Shown: positions 1 through 12,667 of the stretch, in pieces | Position numbering within the stretch: position 1 is the first letter of the stretch | Layout of the letters: every line of letters starts with the position of its first letter | Source of the DNA: Imbricaverruca yamaguchii | Taxonomy: Eukaryota; Arthropoda; Thecostraca; Neoverrucidae | Assembly: GCA_034440575.1 (NCBI GenBank) | Contig: JAOTOL010001219.1 | Location: 1 to 64,000, forward strand | DNA: 64,000 nt | Reading direction: 5' to 3' | The notes under the pieces: generated by a model | Seen by the model: only the letters and a program-made list of their open reading frames with translations | Database searches by the model: none | Told to the model about the DNA's origin: nothing | Made by a program: the position numbers and the translations under genes

Positions 1-1772
1 ACAGAAAAAGGCAGTATGTGACGTCATCGTGACGTAAAAACAGTGAGACCTAGATGCCTAAAAAGTTCAGATGCGTATTCTCGGCCCTAGACAACCCAAT
101 ATAGCAACTTCCTTGGGAGTTCTACAGGGTGCTGTGTTGAAACAGGCCTTCAGGGTGTCGAGTTTCTGAAAAACTACTGATGTATCTGTGATATGTAACG
201 ACCACAATCATTCTGCATGCCGCAATATGATGATTAAAAAATATATGCACCTTTGGCAATCTGCATTTTACTCTTGATGAAGCATGCAACAAAACACGAT
301 AGTTTTATGATAAGTGTACACCCGTTTTCGAGTTCTTCGTAGAAATGTAACCTATGCATATTGAACGCATTGCACACTGAATAAAAACGGCAATTTGGCT
401 TCCCCTGATGATCTTAGTTGTCACAAGAACAATAAGTTCTGATTGCATAATTGTTGGCATTTAGTGCATGCGTGGATGCATCACCTAAGTTTTATATTTT
501 ATTAATAGTCATATTTACGGTAAAACTATGCACTCCTGGAACCATATAAATACTTCCGCTTGACCTCGTAGGTGTCATACCAAGTTGCACAACTTTGCGA
601 AATTTTATAGCACATACCAATATTTGCATCAGCATTTCAAGACCCGTGCGAAAATAAAGCTGGCAAAATGCATTGCATTGCATGCTGAATGAGAACGGCA
701 ATTTGAACTCTTCCCCTCAGGTGACCTTATATTATCCGAGTCCATAAGGGTGTGCAAGGGGAACTATAGATACTCACGGCATGTATTCAACCAAAGCTGA
801 GATTATATATTACCGTGATGCCCAAATGTCCCTTAATATCATGAGATTCCAAAACAGTCAAATCTTTATACTTGCCATCATCTATGACCTCACCAGGAAC
901 ATCCAGGTGAGCACAAATTATATATTACTGATTAAAGTGGTGGAGCTATTATATACCGTATGAATTGGAGTAATCGGTTCCCTGCTTACGAAGATACAAG
1001 AAGAGCGACATAAAGGTGCCCTGTCAATGTCGCATGTAAGTTAACATACCTCAGTTAGCCCCCGGTTTATGCGCCGAAGCCGTTGGTTGCTGCTGCATGG
1101 CCTATCCAATGGTACCCGGTGCATTTGCACACCTACTTTTTGTTAACATGCAAGTCTCAAAATCTAACAAGTAAGTTAATCATGCACACATCTCACGATA
1201 TCACATACACAATACCATAACGCGAGGAATGCAAGGTGCATGCTTCGTGACATCATACACACAATACCATTCTCCAAGAAGGCGAAATGCATATTTCGTT
1301 TCGTATCCGAATCTGTGGAAATGCACCCGATTCTTCCTAGTGACACCACCATTACCGCACTGTCGGCGCACTTACTGTGTTCGTCACATACCGAGGCACT
1401 TTCGCTGCGAACTTCAGGGACCCTCGTATGACAATGCACCTCACATCGTCTACATATGTCCTGTCAACACCAATAACCAATCATTAGTTAGGATCTGCAC
1501 CACTGAACAATCAGCATTCAGGATCTGCACCACTGACCAACTATCAGTCGGGACTACACAACTGATCAATTCACAACAGCTGGCACGCAACCAGTGTGCC
1601 GGGAAAGTTGTTCACATTACCGGTTTGAAGGAAACGAAAAGCATGTTGGCTGAAGCATGCGAAAAACAAAGCTTTGACACTGCTGTTCTACCAATGTGCA
1701 GGCCAACAGCAGAGATACCTCCATACTGTCTAAAAGTGATCAGCATCCCACGATTTTAACATTGATTGGCCA
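1..1772. other. Unassigned AT-rich DNA with a degenerate direct repeat
   Basis: No gene is supported. A block of about 50 bases at 366-415 (gcattgcacactgaat, aacggcaatttg, cttcccct) recurs in diverged form at 671-731, so an old repeat is likely. Near 1490-1560 the phrase aggatctgcaccactga occurs twice. Confidence 0.45.
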
Positions 1773-2190
1773 TTAACCCGTCCCGTCTCGGGGAGTCTTC
1801 AACCTGCCACCCTCAGGTTATTCGCGGATGTTGCAACAAACGTCGCGCGGCATTGCGCCGAAATTTGGCATATCCTTTCACGCTTTGAAAGTCGTCAAAT
1901 GTCGTCACGCTTTAACGGATACAGATATTTTAATGAAACTTTCATAGTTTGTTTATCATTAGGATGCAACAAAACGTACGAGAGTAAGTTTTTCATTTTT
2001 CCCGTTTTTGACTACATATAAATTTTGCATATTTGCCTATTGCAATTCAAATCGAAGATTCTGGCTAAAGTAAATATTTTTATTAGTGCAAGCTGACATC
2101 CAACAACGTTTCTCGGTCTGCTCTACCCATTCGAAAATGAAAACTATAGAAAACTTGAAAGCTCAAAATTTTAAAATTTATAGAAGAATT
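1773..2190 (-). mobile_element. TTAA element family A, partial reversed copy
   Basis: It starts TTAACCCGTCCCGTCTC and matches, in reverse, the right half of the 849-bp element at 9305-10153. Shared blocks include the cgcggatg region, tttgttgcatcc, gaaagttttattaaaatatc and the tgactacatataaa block. The outer end is lost near 2190. Confidence 0.62.
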
Positions 2191-2456
2191 GGGGGGCAGA
2201 ACAATTGTATCACCATGGTCGATTTCGCTGTCCTTTTCTGATTCCAAATAATGTTTGTTTTATCAAATATCCCCAGCACAGCAATTGGTCTCAATTTCAC
2301 GAGCCAAATTGCAAAAACAGCTAAATCCCTAGCTGTTCTCATATCAAGCTTCTATCAGGTTTCAATCCACGTTATATTATGGTGTCGCAGCTAAAACAGA
2401 ACAGATGAAGAAGTTGTCTTTTCCCGGTGTCTCATGATATAAATGTAACGTACATC

Positions 2457-3533
2457 AACCAGATTTTGTTTGCATTACGGAGGCATGGGTCAGTGAAGGG
2501 TATTTTGGAGATAACTTGTAGGACTATGAGATCCAGGGATACAATATGTTTTCGTGCAATAGGGGTCCAGCAGTGAAAGGGAGTGGTGTAATGCTCTATG
2601 TGAATAGCTTATTCAGTTCTCAAAAAGTAGCACGTGGGGAAAAAATGTGTATGTGGAGTCCATTTGGCTTGATGTCACTGTGGGAAAAGCCAACAGCAAT
2701 ACACTGAGGATAAGAGCTTTCTACCGATCAGGAACCCTGCCACATTCTCAGCAACTGGAGATTGACAAGGTGATTTGTGAGGAAATCAGTAGAAACTTTC
2801 GGAGGAAGTGCCTTATTCTTGGTGACTTTAATCTAAAAGAATATGAAAATGTTGGTGTTGGCTCCCCATCATGCAAAATGTTTGGGAAATGCCTTGGAAG
2901 AGGACCTGTTCTTACACCAGTTTGTATTGGAACCTGCCAGGCATGGCTCATTCTTGCACCTTGTATTCTCGGATTTAAGTGACTTGGTTCAAGACTTGAC
3001 TGTAAGAGGAACTCTGGGAACAAGGGACCATAACATAGTTAGATTCAAGGCACATGTAGGGGAAATTATTGAGGAAAATTTGGTAAAGGTTCCAAATTTC
3101 AACAGAGCAGACTTTGACTGCATGAGAGCGGCTTTAAGTGTCATCAGATTGGAAGAATAATTCTCCCATTTAAATACCTGTGAAATGTGAGAAAAGTTCA
3201 AATCTTACTTGAAGGAAATTCAGATTGTACATGTCCCCAAAAGCAAAGACGCAAAGAAGGGCAGGAAAGCCAGCATGGCTTACACCAGACTTGATCAGTG
3301 TTTACATCGGAAGATATGACCAATCTGCCGACCGTACACCATAGTTCAGTGGCATGTGATCTGATAAATGATGTTGATTTCATTGATAGTGATGTTGTTT
3401 ACAGTCGTATCAGGAAAATAAAGCCAAACAAGGCAGCAGGACCTGATTAAACTTATGCTAGGGTATTGCGGGAAGCTGAAAAGGAACTGGCATTTCCATT
3501 TAGTATAATATTTTGTAGATAAGTTTCACAAAA
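2457..3533 (+). pseudogene. CR1-type LINE fragment, endonuclease region with internal deletion
   Basis: This is a relic of the ORF2 of the main LINE family. It begins near CITEAWVSEG and contains the endonuclease signature LGDFNLKEYEN at about 2818-2850. Near 3019 the SDH catalytic motif is altered (trDHNIVRF). Around 3294 the sequence jumps from LTPDLI to SVYIGRYDQ-like code: about 290 bases present in the copy at 35379-39383 are missing, with short shared bases (atcagtg) at the join. It ends soon after the start of the reverse transcriptase domain. Several stops and frameshifts show it is dead. Confidence 0.8.
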
Positions 3534-4049
3534 GTCTATTAGTCTATTAATATTCCTAGTAGAGTGAGGCCATGGCACTAGTAGGCCTAGCCGAGAAGCC
3601 ATTTCGTCCACCCCCCACCCCACAAATGCTCGAACGTCACGGACAAATGTACGTATTATTAAACTTTAAAGGAAATCTCATACCTTTGTTAGGAAGAGCT
3701 TTGTTGCAAATAATTATATCAGGAAGATACAAGAAAGACCGGACGAGGTTATGTAAATCCGCGTGCTTTTTCGAACCATGCCATGCAGGCACTTGCCGCC
3801 CCTCTATTAACACCCCCACCCCAGCATGCTGTCTTGATTCATCGATGGGCCTAGGATCGATCCAGATTGTAAAATGAGGAGGGGTGTAGTTGCTGTATAA
3901 TGGAATGAATCCTTTTGTCAGGCCACTAACCCCTAACCAATTATTACTCCGAGCTTGATGGGAAGGGGGGAGCAGGATTAACCCTTTGGCTCAGGTTAGA
4001 ATAGGTCTGGTTGGATAAGGCCAGATAAACTTGGATTAAATATGAAACC
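3534..4049. other. Unassigned DNA
   Basis: No feature is supported between the LINE fragment and the SINE. The 101-codon frame at 3572-3877 has no recognisable content. Confidence 0.4.
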
Positions 4050-4205
4050 AAACCGGACGGTGTGGGTTCGAATCCTAAAAGCATCGGGATTGCCGAGTAC
4101 ACCCTTGACCAATGAGAGGGGTTGGCGAGTTATGTGGTGTAGCGGTTGAATGTGTCGCAGAGGAATCCGAATCTACTGGTCTCTTCAGACCACAACCGCC
4201 GGTGC
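4050..4205 (+). mobile_element. tRNA-derived SINE, family 2, plus copy
   Basis: A perfect B box GGTTCGAATCC lies at 4066-4076. Downstream the sequence attgccgagtacaccc and then agcggttgaatgtgtcgc matches the body of the minus-strand copy at 59640-59818. The A-box half is decayed beyond recognition. The far end is not defined. Confidence 0.52.
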
Positions 4206-4763
4206 ACGCGGCGGGACACGACGTGACGAAATCATTGACGGCGGGCTCCTCAATGTGAGTGGATTTACATTTGCAGGTATCACTAGGTCCACCAGTTGCG
4301 CATTCACTTCCTGGGTGTTAGGACTGAAAATTCAGAGAAAGCGTGTCAGCCAATTATACATCAAGCGGATATTCACACAGGTTGCTTACATCACAACTTG
4401 ATCAGTGGCGAATTCAGACAGTTTGAGGGCGTGAGTCAGCACTCGCCCTCAGAGGCACCCTTGACCCACAGAGGCGCCACTGGCAGATAACGTGTCCTGT
4501 AGGGGTGCCGCATGTCTCATGCCCATGTGCCATGCTCGTGGCACCCATGGGCGTCTAATATTCTGGGCTTTTTCCAGTCAGAGGGCGCCGTATCTCGGTG
4601 GGTGCCAAGCACATGCCCCGTGGCCGTCTTGGCCCGCCTTCGCGAACCGAGCCGCGGACCCGTGGGCGACACTCCAGAAATGTGTCCTCTGCCTCCTATG
4701 GAAAAGTGGTGACACTCCGACGAGACAAAGCACACCTCCCCACCCCACTCAAGGACTTTTTAT

Positions 4764-4975
<212 letters not shown>

Positions 4976-4978
4976 TAT

Positions 4979-5293
4979 GCCGCCCCGGTAGCTAAGTTGG
5001 CTAGAGCGCTAGCCTGCTCTGGTCTCTCTTATCCTGGCAACACAGGGTTCGAGTCGCTTCGCGCGCTCGCGTTTAGCCCCCGGCCGGGAGTGTCAGTTGG
5101 CAGCTGGCCCGACAAGGCCGGGGTCGAGCTTCCGGGCGGCCGTGTCGGTGCATTGACGGCACGCTAAGCTTTCGATCTAAATTCTGCCGTTGAACTGGAT
5201 CGGGTGGTGGGGCCAGGGTTCACGCAACAAGCTCTACTTAGCAATGTAATCCTGGTTCCCAAAGTCATCCCAGCAAGAACTTGGATTAAATTA
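4979..5293 (+). mobile_element. tRNA-derived SINE, family 1, plus copy
   Basis: The head carries an A box TAGCTAAGTTGG (4989-5000) and a B box GGTTCGAGTC (5046-5055), the internal RNA polymerase III promoter of tRNA genes. A body of about 200 bases includes ggccgtgtcggtgcattgac and ends gcaagaacttggattaaatt. A second copy on the minus strand at 6427-6738 matches from head to tail, which gives a family length near 312 bases. The copy sits just after a long TA tract. Confidence 0.72.
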
Positions 5294-5503
5294 TATACAT
5301 ATATATATGACACACGGAATATTTGATCATGTCAATGGGTGCATAATAACTGCATCATATACCCAAGCCCGGGAAGGATTGAGGAATTGTTACTGGGGGA
5401 GTACATTTCCTCGAAGGGGAGAATTCGATAGAAAAGTCGTTGAGCGGGGTGGGCAGGTGTGCAATATAGCCTTTGTCTCGCCGGAGTGTCATCACCTTTC
5501 CAT

Positions 5504-6426
5504 CATTAATTGTCATAGTGAACGAATATACCACTCATCGGCATAGGCGGACTATGATCAGCTTTCGATAGGAGCCATCATGTCCAGGTATGCTCAAGTA
5601 AAATAAATGATTCATATTAATTAGTGGCGGGGAAAGCTTGACTGTCCCGGAGGTTTCAGAACACGTTCAGTTTCGCACAAGTTGTTATGTATTGACTGAT
5701 GCACAAGATGGTGCAGGCAGAGGCGGATCCACGGTTGAAAAAAAAATGTGACTACCCAATTATTGAGTTGCTAGCGTCATCTATGCCATTTTTGTATTCA
5801 ATTCTAGAGTACCATTCGCTATAATATAACTGAAATAATACTTCTTGTTCACGAGAAGAGTTGAGGTCATTGCAGGACGATTTTTCGCTGGGCAAAATTG
5901 TTTCCCCACTTTGGGCCTCGATACAGTTATGATTTTACCGGATGTTCATTAGCGTACAGTTCAGAGCAAGTCAAGCTGGAGTCGATTCCCGGTAATGTGA
6001 CACGGATTTGGGACTAAATATAAGAAATATATAACACATAACTTTGCATAATTTCCGCTTTCTGTCTCGTCATCCGCCATTTTCAAAACATGTGAGTTTT
6101 GCTTTTGCACAAATGTAGTTGGAGATACAAGACTTCGAACGATAATTTCGTCATGATAAAGCCTTTTCATTGGTTGTCGGTATATCAAGGGGCCCAATAA
6201 GTCACAACAATGCCCCCAATCAATGGAATAATTGCATATGCCTTGCAGGAGACGGTTAAACACAAATAGTATGATGACGGATTCTTCATCAGGCAACGTG
6301 TTACACCTAATCATTTGGAGATAGGTAGTAGTTTTACACATGTACGTAGTTAGTGTGACCATGTTCGTAACAGAACATGCTTGGGAAGCTAACCCAATGC
6401 TTGTATTCATTTTCTTTTGGGGATAA
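5504..6426. other. Unassigned DNA
   Basis: I see no gene. The phrase agaggcggatccac at 5717 resembles a motif common in decayed animal repeats. The 149-codon minus frame at 5961-6410 shows no family resemblance. Confidence 0.4.
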
Positions 6427-6738
6427 GTTAGTCCGAATTCTTGCTTGGCGTGGCTTTTTTTACCAAGATTATATTGCGAAGGAAATATTTTGCGTAAACC
6501 CCAACCACCCGAATGATGAATTCCAGTCCAACGACAGAATTTCTACCGAAACTTTGGCGCGCCGTCAATGCACCGACACGGCCACCCCGGCAGTACGTCC
6601 CAGAATTTATCTGACCAGTGTCCAGCTGACCATGCCAGTCGGGGACTAAAGCGAGCGCTTGAGGAGACTAGAACCCTGTCTTACCAGGACAGGGGAGACC
6701 GGTACAGCAGAGCGCCGTAACCGACTGAGCGGGTGATG
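6427..6738 (-). mobile_element. tRNA-derived SINE, family 1, minus copy
   Basis: Read on the minus strand it opens with an A-box-like CGCTCAGTCGGTTACGGCGC, a B box GGTTCTAGTCTC (6664-6675), the shared ggccgtgtcggtgcattgac core and a tail gcaagaattcggactaactt. It is collinear with the copy at 4979-5293 apart from small gaps. No protein is encoded, as expected for a SINE moved by a partner LINE. Confidence 0.7.
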
Positions 6739-7155
6739 GTGAAAAAGGATCACACACTAATCTGATATATTTGGGCTTGACCTCAAAGTCATCAAGACAT
6801 GCTATAGATTACGCAAAGAAACTTTGATGCCAGGACCGTGTATTCCTCAGCACTCGGCGATAACCAGACCGGACCCCGCACAGCCCACACCCTCCCAGGT
6901 CAACTCGACACCGCTCCCGCGTTTCCGACACCCCCGATCGCTGATTGGTCCATCCCGCACACGCCCCACCACGCCACGTATTCGGCCGGCCGGTCCAGGT
7001 CACGAGGTAGCCGCACTGGATGACTCATCTGCCGGCATCCTGGGGCTAGTACCAGTGCCACCTCACATGCAATCTCACTACACATGCAATCCTAAATTGC
7101 TCAAACTTAACAAGAGCCACGAGGCCACCTGGGTCAGGAATGTAAAGTGAATATA

Positions 7156-7187
7156 CTATGAGCCGGGACAAAAGTCCCGGCTCATAG
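7156..7187. repeat. Perfect 14-bp inverted repeat with 4-base loop
   Basis: The arms ctatgagccgggac and gtcccggctcatag surround aaaa. The phrase ctcatag is then repeated once more just downstream. It may be the centre of a small palindromic element or a recent foldback. Confidence 0.8.
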
Positions 7188-8421
7188 CTCATAGTATTCC
7201 GCACTCCAAACAATACCACATTCTCGATTTTCCATTTTTCCTTCAAGGTCATTTTAAACTAACACATCTAGTTTCTTTCCTCAATAATAACATCCAGTTC
7301 CTTTCCTCCCATTGTATATCTGAAAGTTTCACTTTCGGACCTTTCACTTTCTAATGGTCAGATGGACCATTAGAATGGAATCTTACACTCTGCATGGCTG
7401 AAAGACATCTGGCATTGATTAGTCCACTTATGTTACGTGACTTACCGAGCACTGAGAGTTGAAAGAGCATTCTTCGCCGATGTCTTTTTAGCGGTAGCAG
7501 TGGTAATTCTCCGTCACGTAACCATTATTGCACTTGCAAGCAGCGGGGACTTCACAGGAAGCGGCAGCGTCGTGGACTTGAAAGCCGAGCCAGGTCGTAT
7601 TGCATTGCATTGTCACCGTTATCAGACCAGATGAAGAACATGGTCGTGGCAATGTCATCAGTTTTGAGAGAAATCATAAAACAAGAGTGCATGATGAATC
7701 ACTTAACAATACGATAAACAACGCGTACGCATACAAATAGGCACACAGCGTGATCACATAAATTGTGGTGCAACAGGCATAGACCAACACACCGACCCGA
7801 CCGCGTCGCGTCACGTCACACACGGCTGCTCGGTCTCAATTTCCGCTGGAATGCAAGCACCGAAGTGACATTCAAAGCATCCGATGTGCCATGCGTGTTT
7901 TATGTTGCACACGGCCGATATATGACTATTCGTTTCCCTGAATGTGTCCTGCCGTGCGAGAGGTGCAGTATACCAGACTGCTGCAGCGAGACACGACCTC
8001 GCAGTTGTGTCCAGCTGTCTGCTGCAGCGAATTTTACCCGTTCGAATTTTTCCCTTTTGATTTCCCCCGTTCAAAATTTGTATTTTCGACTTTTCCAATT
8101 TCCGCTTTTCCCTTTAACTTTTTGTCCTTTTGGCCTCTTGTCTACCTTTTATCAAGTACGCTACGCTGCACGTCAAGTACGCTATGGTACAGGGGAGTGC
8201 CTGTCTGTGATGTTACTGTATGCAATTTTAGTTTCGTCCAACAGTGCTGCTTTCACATACAACTGTTAAAGTGAATTGGCATTATTGTTATGGGAAGCGC
8301 TGGGCTGAGTGCTCCCCGTCGGAACATCGCAATGCACCGACGCATTCAAGGCGCGTCACGGACGAGTATCAATGACGTCACGGAGGCTTCCTGGAAGCCC
8401 GACTGGCGTGATGGAGGCGCG

Positions 8422-8480
8422 TTTATCGGCGTTAGTAAGGATTACTGGAAGGGTTATCGGCGTTAGCAAGGGTTACTGGA
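8422..8480 (+). repeat. 31-bp tandem pair
   Basis: Two near-identical units begin ttatcggcgttag at 8423 and 8454. Confidence 0.75.
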
Positions 8481-8797
8481 GATAATATTGATCTCTGGAG
8501 GGTGTAAGCAGGGAGTCACATGGCTATGGTCGGATTCCGACCGGATGTACATGACGTCATACGGATTTTCAGCGTGTTTAGTATGGATCGCACCCGCATC
8601 AAGTGTGTGTACCGGGAGTGCATATGGTGCCAAATCGGGTTCAATGTGATGTTTTTGGAGTGACAATACTTCTGTCGCCGGTGCTGCAAAGGGTGATCCC
8701 ACACTCCAGCCGGGTGACAAATCCCACACTCCAGACAAACGAAGCATTTTTCATCTCTGTGTATTATCGTCTAGGCTCAAGCCTAACCATTGATGGG

Positions 8798-8801
<4 letters not shown>

Positions 8802-8844
<43 letters not shown>
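8802..8844. repeat. TA microsatellite
   Basis: About 43 bases of pure TA. Confidence 0.93.
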
Positions 8845-8847
<3 letters not shown>

Positions 8848-9304
8848 CACAATTTTCGTTACTAAATACATACTTAGTGGCAGATGCGGTACCGGAATAA
8901 AGAAGCATTGTGGCGAATAGCGACACGATAAAAAAGCCACAATTCCTTACCGAGACGTGGTGCATGAATAATGCAGTATCTATATAACAGTGATTTGTGG
9001 TGGTTGCCTACATAACAAGAAAGAAAGCCCCTGGCACACCATCACATTATTGATGAATTCTTATGAATTCAGAGTAAATCACCGCTCGGCGTCGAAGCAG
9101 GCAACATATAACCGTTCCATTTCTCCGGATGTATGCACAAATATAGCAGGAAACGTCAGCAAGCTTGATCTCACGACCCTCCGGCAAGAGGTTTGGAAAT
9201 AGAATATAGGAAACGTTCTCGAACGGGAAGTTTCTGAGGGGTGTTGTGAAATATTCTGCATACGCAGCACAGGGGTAGAGATCGTAGTACCTTATCCTGT
9301 TGGA

Positions 9305-10153
9305 TTAACCCGCGCCGTCTTTCCGGTCAAATCCTCACACCACGTTTTTTTTTTTTTTTGGGGGGTTGAAGACCCCTCTAAAATCCAAACTAAGTATCGC
9401 ACGAAAACGAAAGAGGTATCATCGGAAAGCACTCGACGAGTAGGGTCCGGGTCCACCCTCGAAAACAATTTCCCGCCAAAAGTGACGTCACCAGGGGGCT
9501 AGATTTTCACGACTTTTCACGACTTACATTATGTTTTTGACTCTGGAGAGTTCATTTTGGGAGATATATGAAAAAACGCAATTTATTTAGAATGCGAAAA
9601 GGAGAGCGAAATCGACCAGGGCTATATTTGCTTTGCTCCTCCCCCCTCCCCCAAAAAAATCTCAAAATTTTGAGTTATCAAGTTTTCTTTCATTTTCCTT
9701 TTCCAATGGGTAGACCAGACAGAGAAACGGTGTTGAATGTCAACTTGTCCTTTTTAAAAAATGCTTACTTTAGCCAGAATCCTGTATCTGAACTGAAATT
9801 TGGGAAATACGCAAGATTTATATGTAGTCAAAAACGAAAAAAAAATGAAAACTTCTACACGTACGTTTTGTTGCATCCGTAAAGATAAGAAAACGCTGAA
9901 AGTTTTATTAAAATATCCGCATCCGTTAAAGAGTGATGACTGGTTGGACTTTTTTTGGAGGTGAGGTTGGACTCACTTGACCTTGACTAATCGTTAACCC
10001 TAGATGACCTGCTGCCAAAATTTTGAATCAGCATGTCAAATTCATGTGGGAAAAGGCATGCTAAATTTGGGCGCGCTGACGCGCGGCGTTCGTCCGCTAT
10101 CCGCGAAAAACCTGATGGGGCGGTTGAAGACACCCCGAGACCGGACAGGTTAA
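9305..10153 (+). mobile_element. TTAA element family A, complete copy (849 bp)
   Basis: The left end is TTAACCCGCGCCGTCT and the right end, read inward on the minus strand, TTAACCTGTCCGGTCTC, so the element has imperfect terminal inverted repeats inside TTAA. TTAA target sites followed by CC(C) are the hallmark of piggyBac-type transposons. No transposase is encoded; the 104-codon frame at 9568-9882 has no similarity I recognise. Parts recur at 1773-2190 and 31647-33739. Confidence 0.62.
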
Positions 10154-10362
10154 GCCACGTGAGTTAGGTTAGCTCAGAGTGGGCGGATCAGAAGCAATAT
10201 GTCAGGTCAACCGAAGTAGACTCAGGTCAAGGTCAGCCGAAGCATAGTCAGATCAAAGTAATCAAGAGTCGAATCAGGTCCAGGATTGTTAGGGTTAGTT
10301 TATGAAGGTAGGGCAGGGTAGCTTAGGTCTGCTTAGTCTGGTCTGGGTGAGATTACGTCAGG

Positions 10363-11172
10363 TTAACACGCACCCTGGAGGGCCTCGGAAAATTACGCGC
10401 ACTGGAGGATGGCGGCGGATTCCGCCCACCTATGATCTCGACTCCTATCAAGACTAGAGCAACGAAATTCACAAATTGGATGGGCACGATAGTGAACGCT
10501 ATTGTGTGCAATTCTCGTGACCTTAGACCAATATCTTCAAGGTCAAATGAGGTCAAAATAGCAAACTTTCCTGGTTTTGCGTGGCTTGTCATTGTTACTG
10601 ATCGCTGCGATTGTGCTTAAATGCTCCAAAATTGGCATTAATGATGTTTTGGACACTACTAATGATGCAATATAGATGCCAGATCCGCCATGTGAACTCA
10701 GGTCACCTATATAGGAGCAATTCATCAGGTCATTACGTGGTCCAGTTACCATAACCGGGCTGCTCACCCGACTACTCCGTTGGGCGGTTCGGAACAATCA
10801 GCTTCGCAAAGAAAGGAGTGAAATACATGAACAAAATATGGAAACGCTTAGGTATACAATGACAAACAGTAGATTTCGGGATGTGCAGGGAGTAACATGT
10901 AAAGTGACATCAATCGCATGACAGTCATTTGCATTCATGATAACATCGCAGTTGACCAAGTTTGGTTCCATAAACTTCTTATGAACTTTACCTGAATTGA
11001 CCTCGGCGACCTAAAACGACTTTTAAATTACATAGCATAACAACATGCCTTAAATAAGCCGCTAGTATTGTCAAGAACACTTCCCTTTCGCCAATATACG
11101 GGAAGCGCATCAGCGCCGATTTTCGTGGTCTGGCGCTGCGAAATTTGTTTTCTTTAACGGCCCCTAACCTGA
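10363..11172 (-). mobile_element. TTAA element family B, minus copy cut off by minisatellite
   Basis: It starts TTAACACGCACCCTGGAGGG and is the reverse of the plus-strand elements at 32569-33530 and 34391-35378. Shared blocks include the gtcaaaatag block, gcatacattac-like spacer, and cgggaagcgcatcagcgccga. It is non-coding. Its other end stops where the 14-bp minisatellite begins. Confidence 0.65.
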
Positions 11173-11195
11173 ATCATGACATAATTGAGCATACA

Positions 11196-12664
11196 TCAGA
11201 CAACAGACATCAGACGACAGACATCAGACAACAGACATCATATAACAGACAACAGACAACAGACAACAGACAACAGACATCATATATCAGACAACAGACA
11301 TCAGACAACAGACATCAGACAACAGACATCAGACAACAGACATCAGACAACAGACATCAGACAACAGACATCAGACAACAGACATCAGACAACAGACATC
11401 AGACAACAGACATCAGACAACAGACATCAGACAACAGACATCAGACAACATACATCAGACAACAGACATCAGACAACAGACATCATATAGCAGACAGAAA
11501 ACATACATCAGGTAACAGAGATCAGATAACAGACATCAGAAAACAGACATCAGATAATATAAACAGTTAAATACATCAGATAGCAGACATCAGATATCAG
11601 ACATCGGACAACAACCAGACAACAGACATCAGACAACAGACATCAGACAACATACATCAGACAACAGACACAGACAACAGACCATCACAGATAACAGACA
11701 TCAGGTCAACAGACATCAGATAACAGACATCAGATATCAAACAGACATCGGACAACAGACAACACTCAGACAACAGACATCAGACAACAAACATCAGACA
11801 ACATACATCAGACAACAACATACAACAGACAACAGACAACAGACATCAGACAACAGACATCAGACAACAGACATCAGACAACAGACATCAGACAACATAC
11901 AACAGACAACAGACACAGCAACAGACATCAGACATCAGACAACAGACATCAATCAGACAACAGACAACAGACAACAGACAACAGACAACAGACAACAGAC
12001 AACAGACATCAGACATCAACCATATATCAGACAACAGACATCAGACAACAGACATCAGACAACAGACATCAGACAACATACATCAGATAACAGACATCAG
12101 ACAACAGACATCAGACAACAGACATCAGACAACAGACATCAGACAACATACATCAGACAACAGACATCAGACAACAGACATCATATAGCAGACAGAAAAC
12201 ATACATCAGGTAACAGAGATCAGATAACAGACATCAGAAAACAGACATCAGATAATATGCATTAGATAACAGACATCAGTTAACATACATCAGATAGCAG
12301 ACATCAGATATCAGACATCGGACAACAAACACCAGACAACAGACATCAGACAACAAACATCAGACAACATACATCAGACAACAGACATCAGACAACAGAC
12401 ATCATACAACAGACAACAGACAACAGACAACAGACAACAGACAACAGACATCAGACAACAGACATCAGACAACATACATCAGACAACAGACAACAGACAT
12501 CAGACAACATACATCAGACAACATACATCAGACAACAGACAACAGACATCGGACAACAAACACCAGACAACAGACATCAGACAACAGACATCAGACAACA
12601 TACTTTAGACAGCAGACATCAAACAATAGACATCCGACATCAGTTAACAGACATCTGATAACAT
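11196..12664 (+). repeat. 14-bp minisatellite, cagacatcagacaa type
   Basis: Nearly 1.5 kb consists of two alternating heptamers, cagacaa and cagacat, with occasional variants such as catacat, cagatagc and caggtaa. Since 14 is not a multiple of three and the unit has no stop in several frames, long frames rich in Q, T, D, N and R appear; these are not genes. Longer blocks (for example the stretch containing gcagacagaaaacatacatc) occur twice, near 11489 and 12188, which shows larger internal duplications. Confidence 0.95.
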
Positions 12665-12667
12665 GCA

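Larger units (their letters stand above)
6739..9304. other. Mostly unassigned DNA
   Basis: It contains a perfect hairpin (7156-7187), a 31-bp tandem pair (8422-8480) and a TA tract (8802-8844). The pyrimidine-rich 168-codon frame at 7763-8269 is not recognisable as a gene. Confidence 0.4.

Noticed and set aside
1229..1759. 176-codon plus frame
   Set aside because: No domain, no splice context and an opposing frame of similar quality; treated as chance.
5961..6410. 149-codon minus frame
   Set aside because: Its composition and content show no family and there is no second line of support.
7763..8269. 168-codon plus frame rich in F, S and P
   Set aside because: It follows a pyrimidine-rich stretch; the opposite strand is equally open and no domain is seen.
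11145..11570. 141-codon frame rich in Q, T, D, N and R
   Set aside because: It lies wholly in the 14-bp minisatellite; several frames are open because the unit lacks stops.
11196..12664. CRISPR-like array
   Set aside because: The repeats are only 7 or 14 bases, directly adjacent and without unique spacers, and the DNA is animal.
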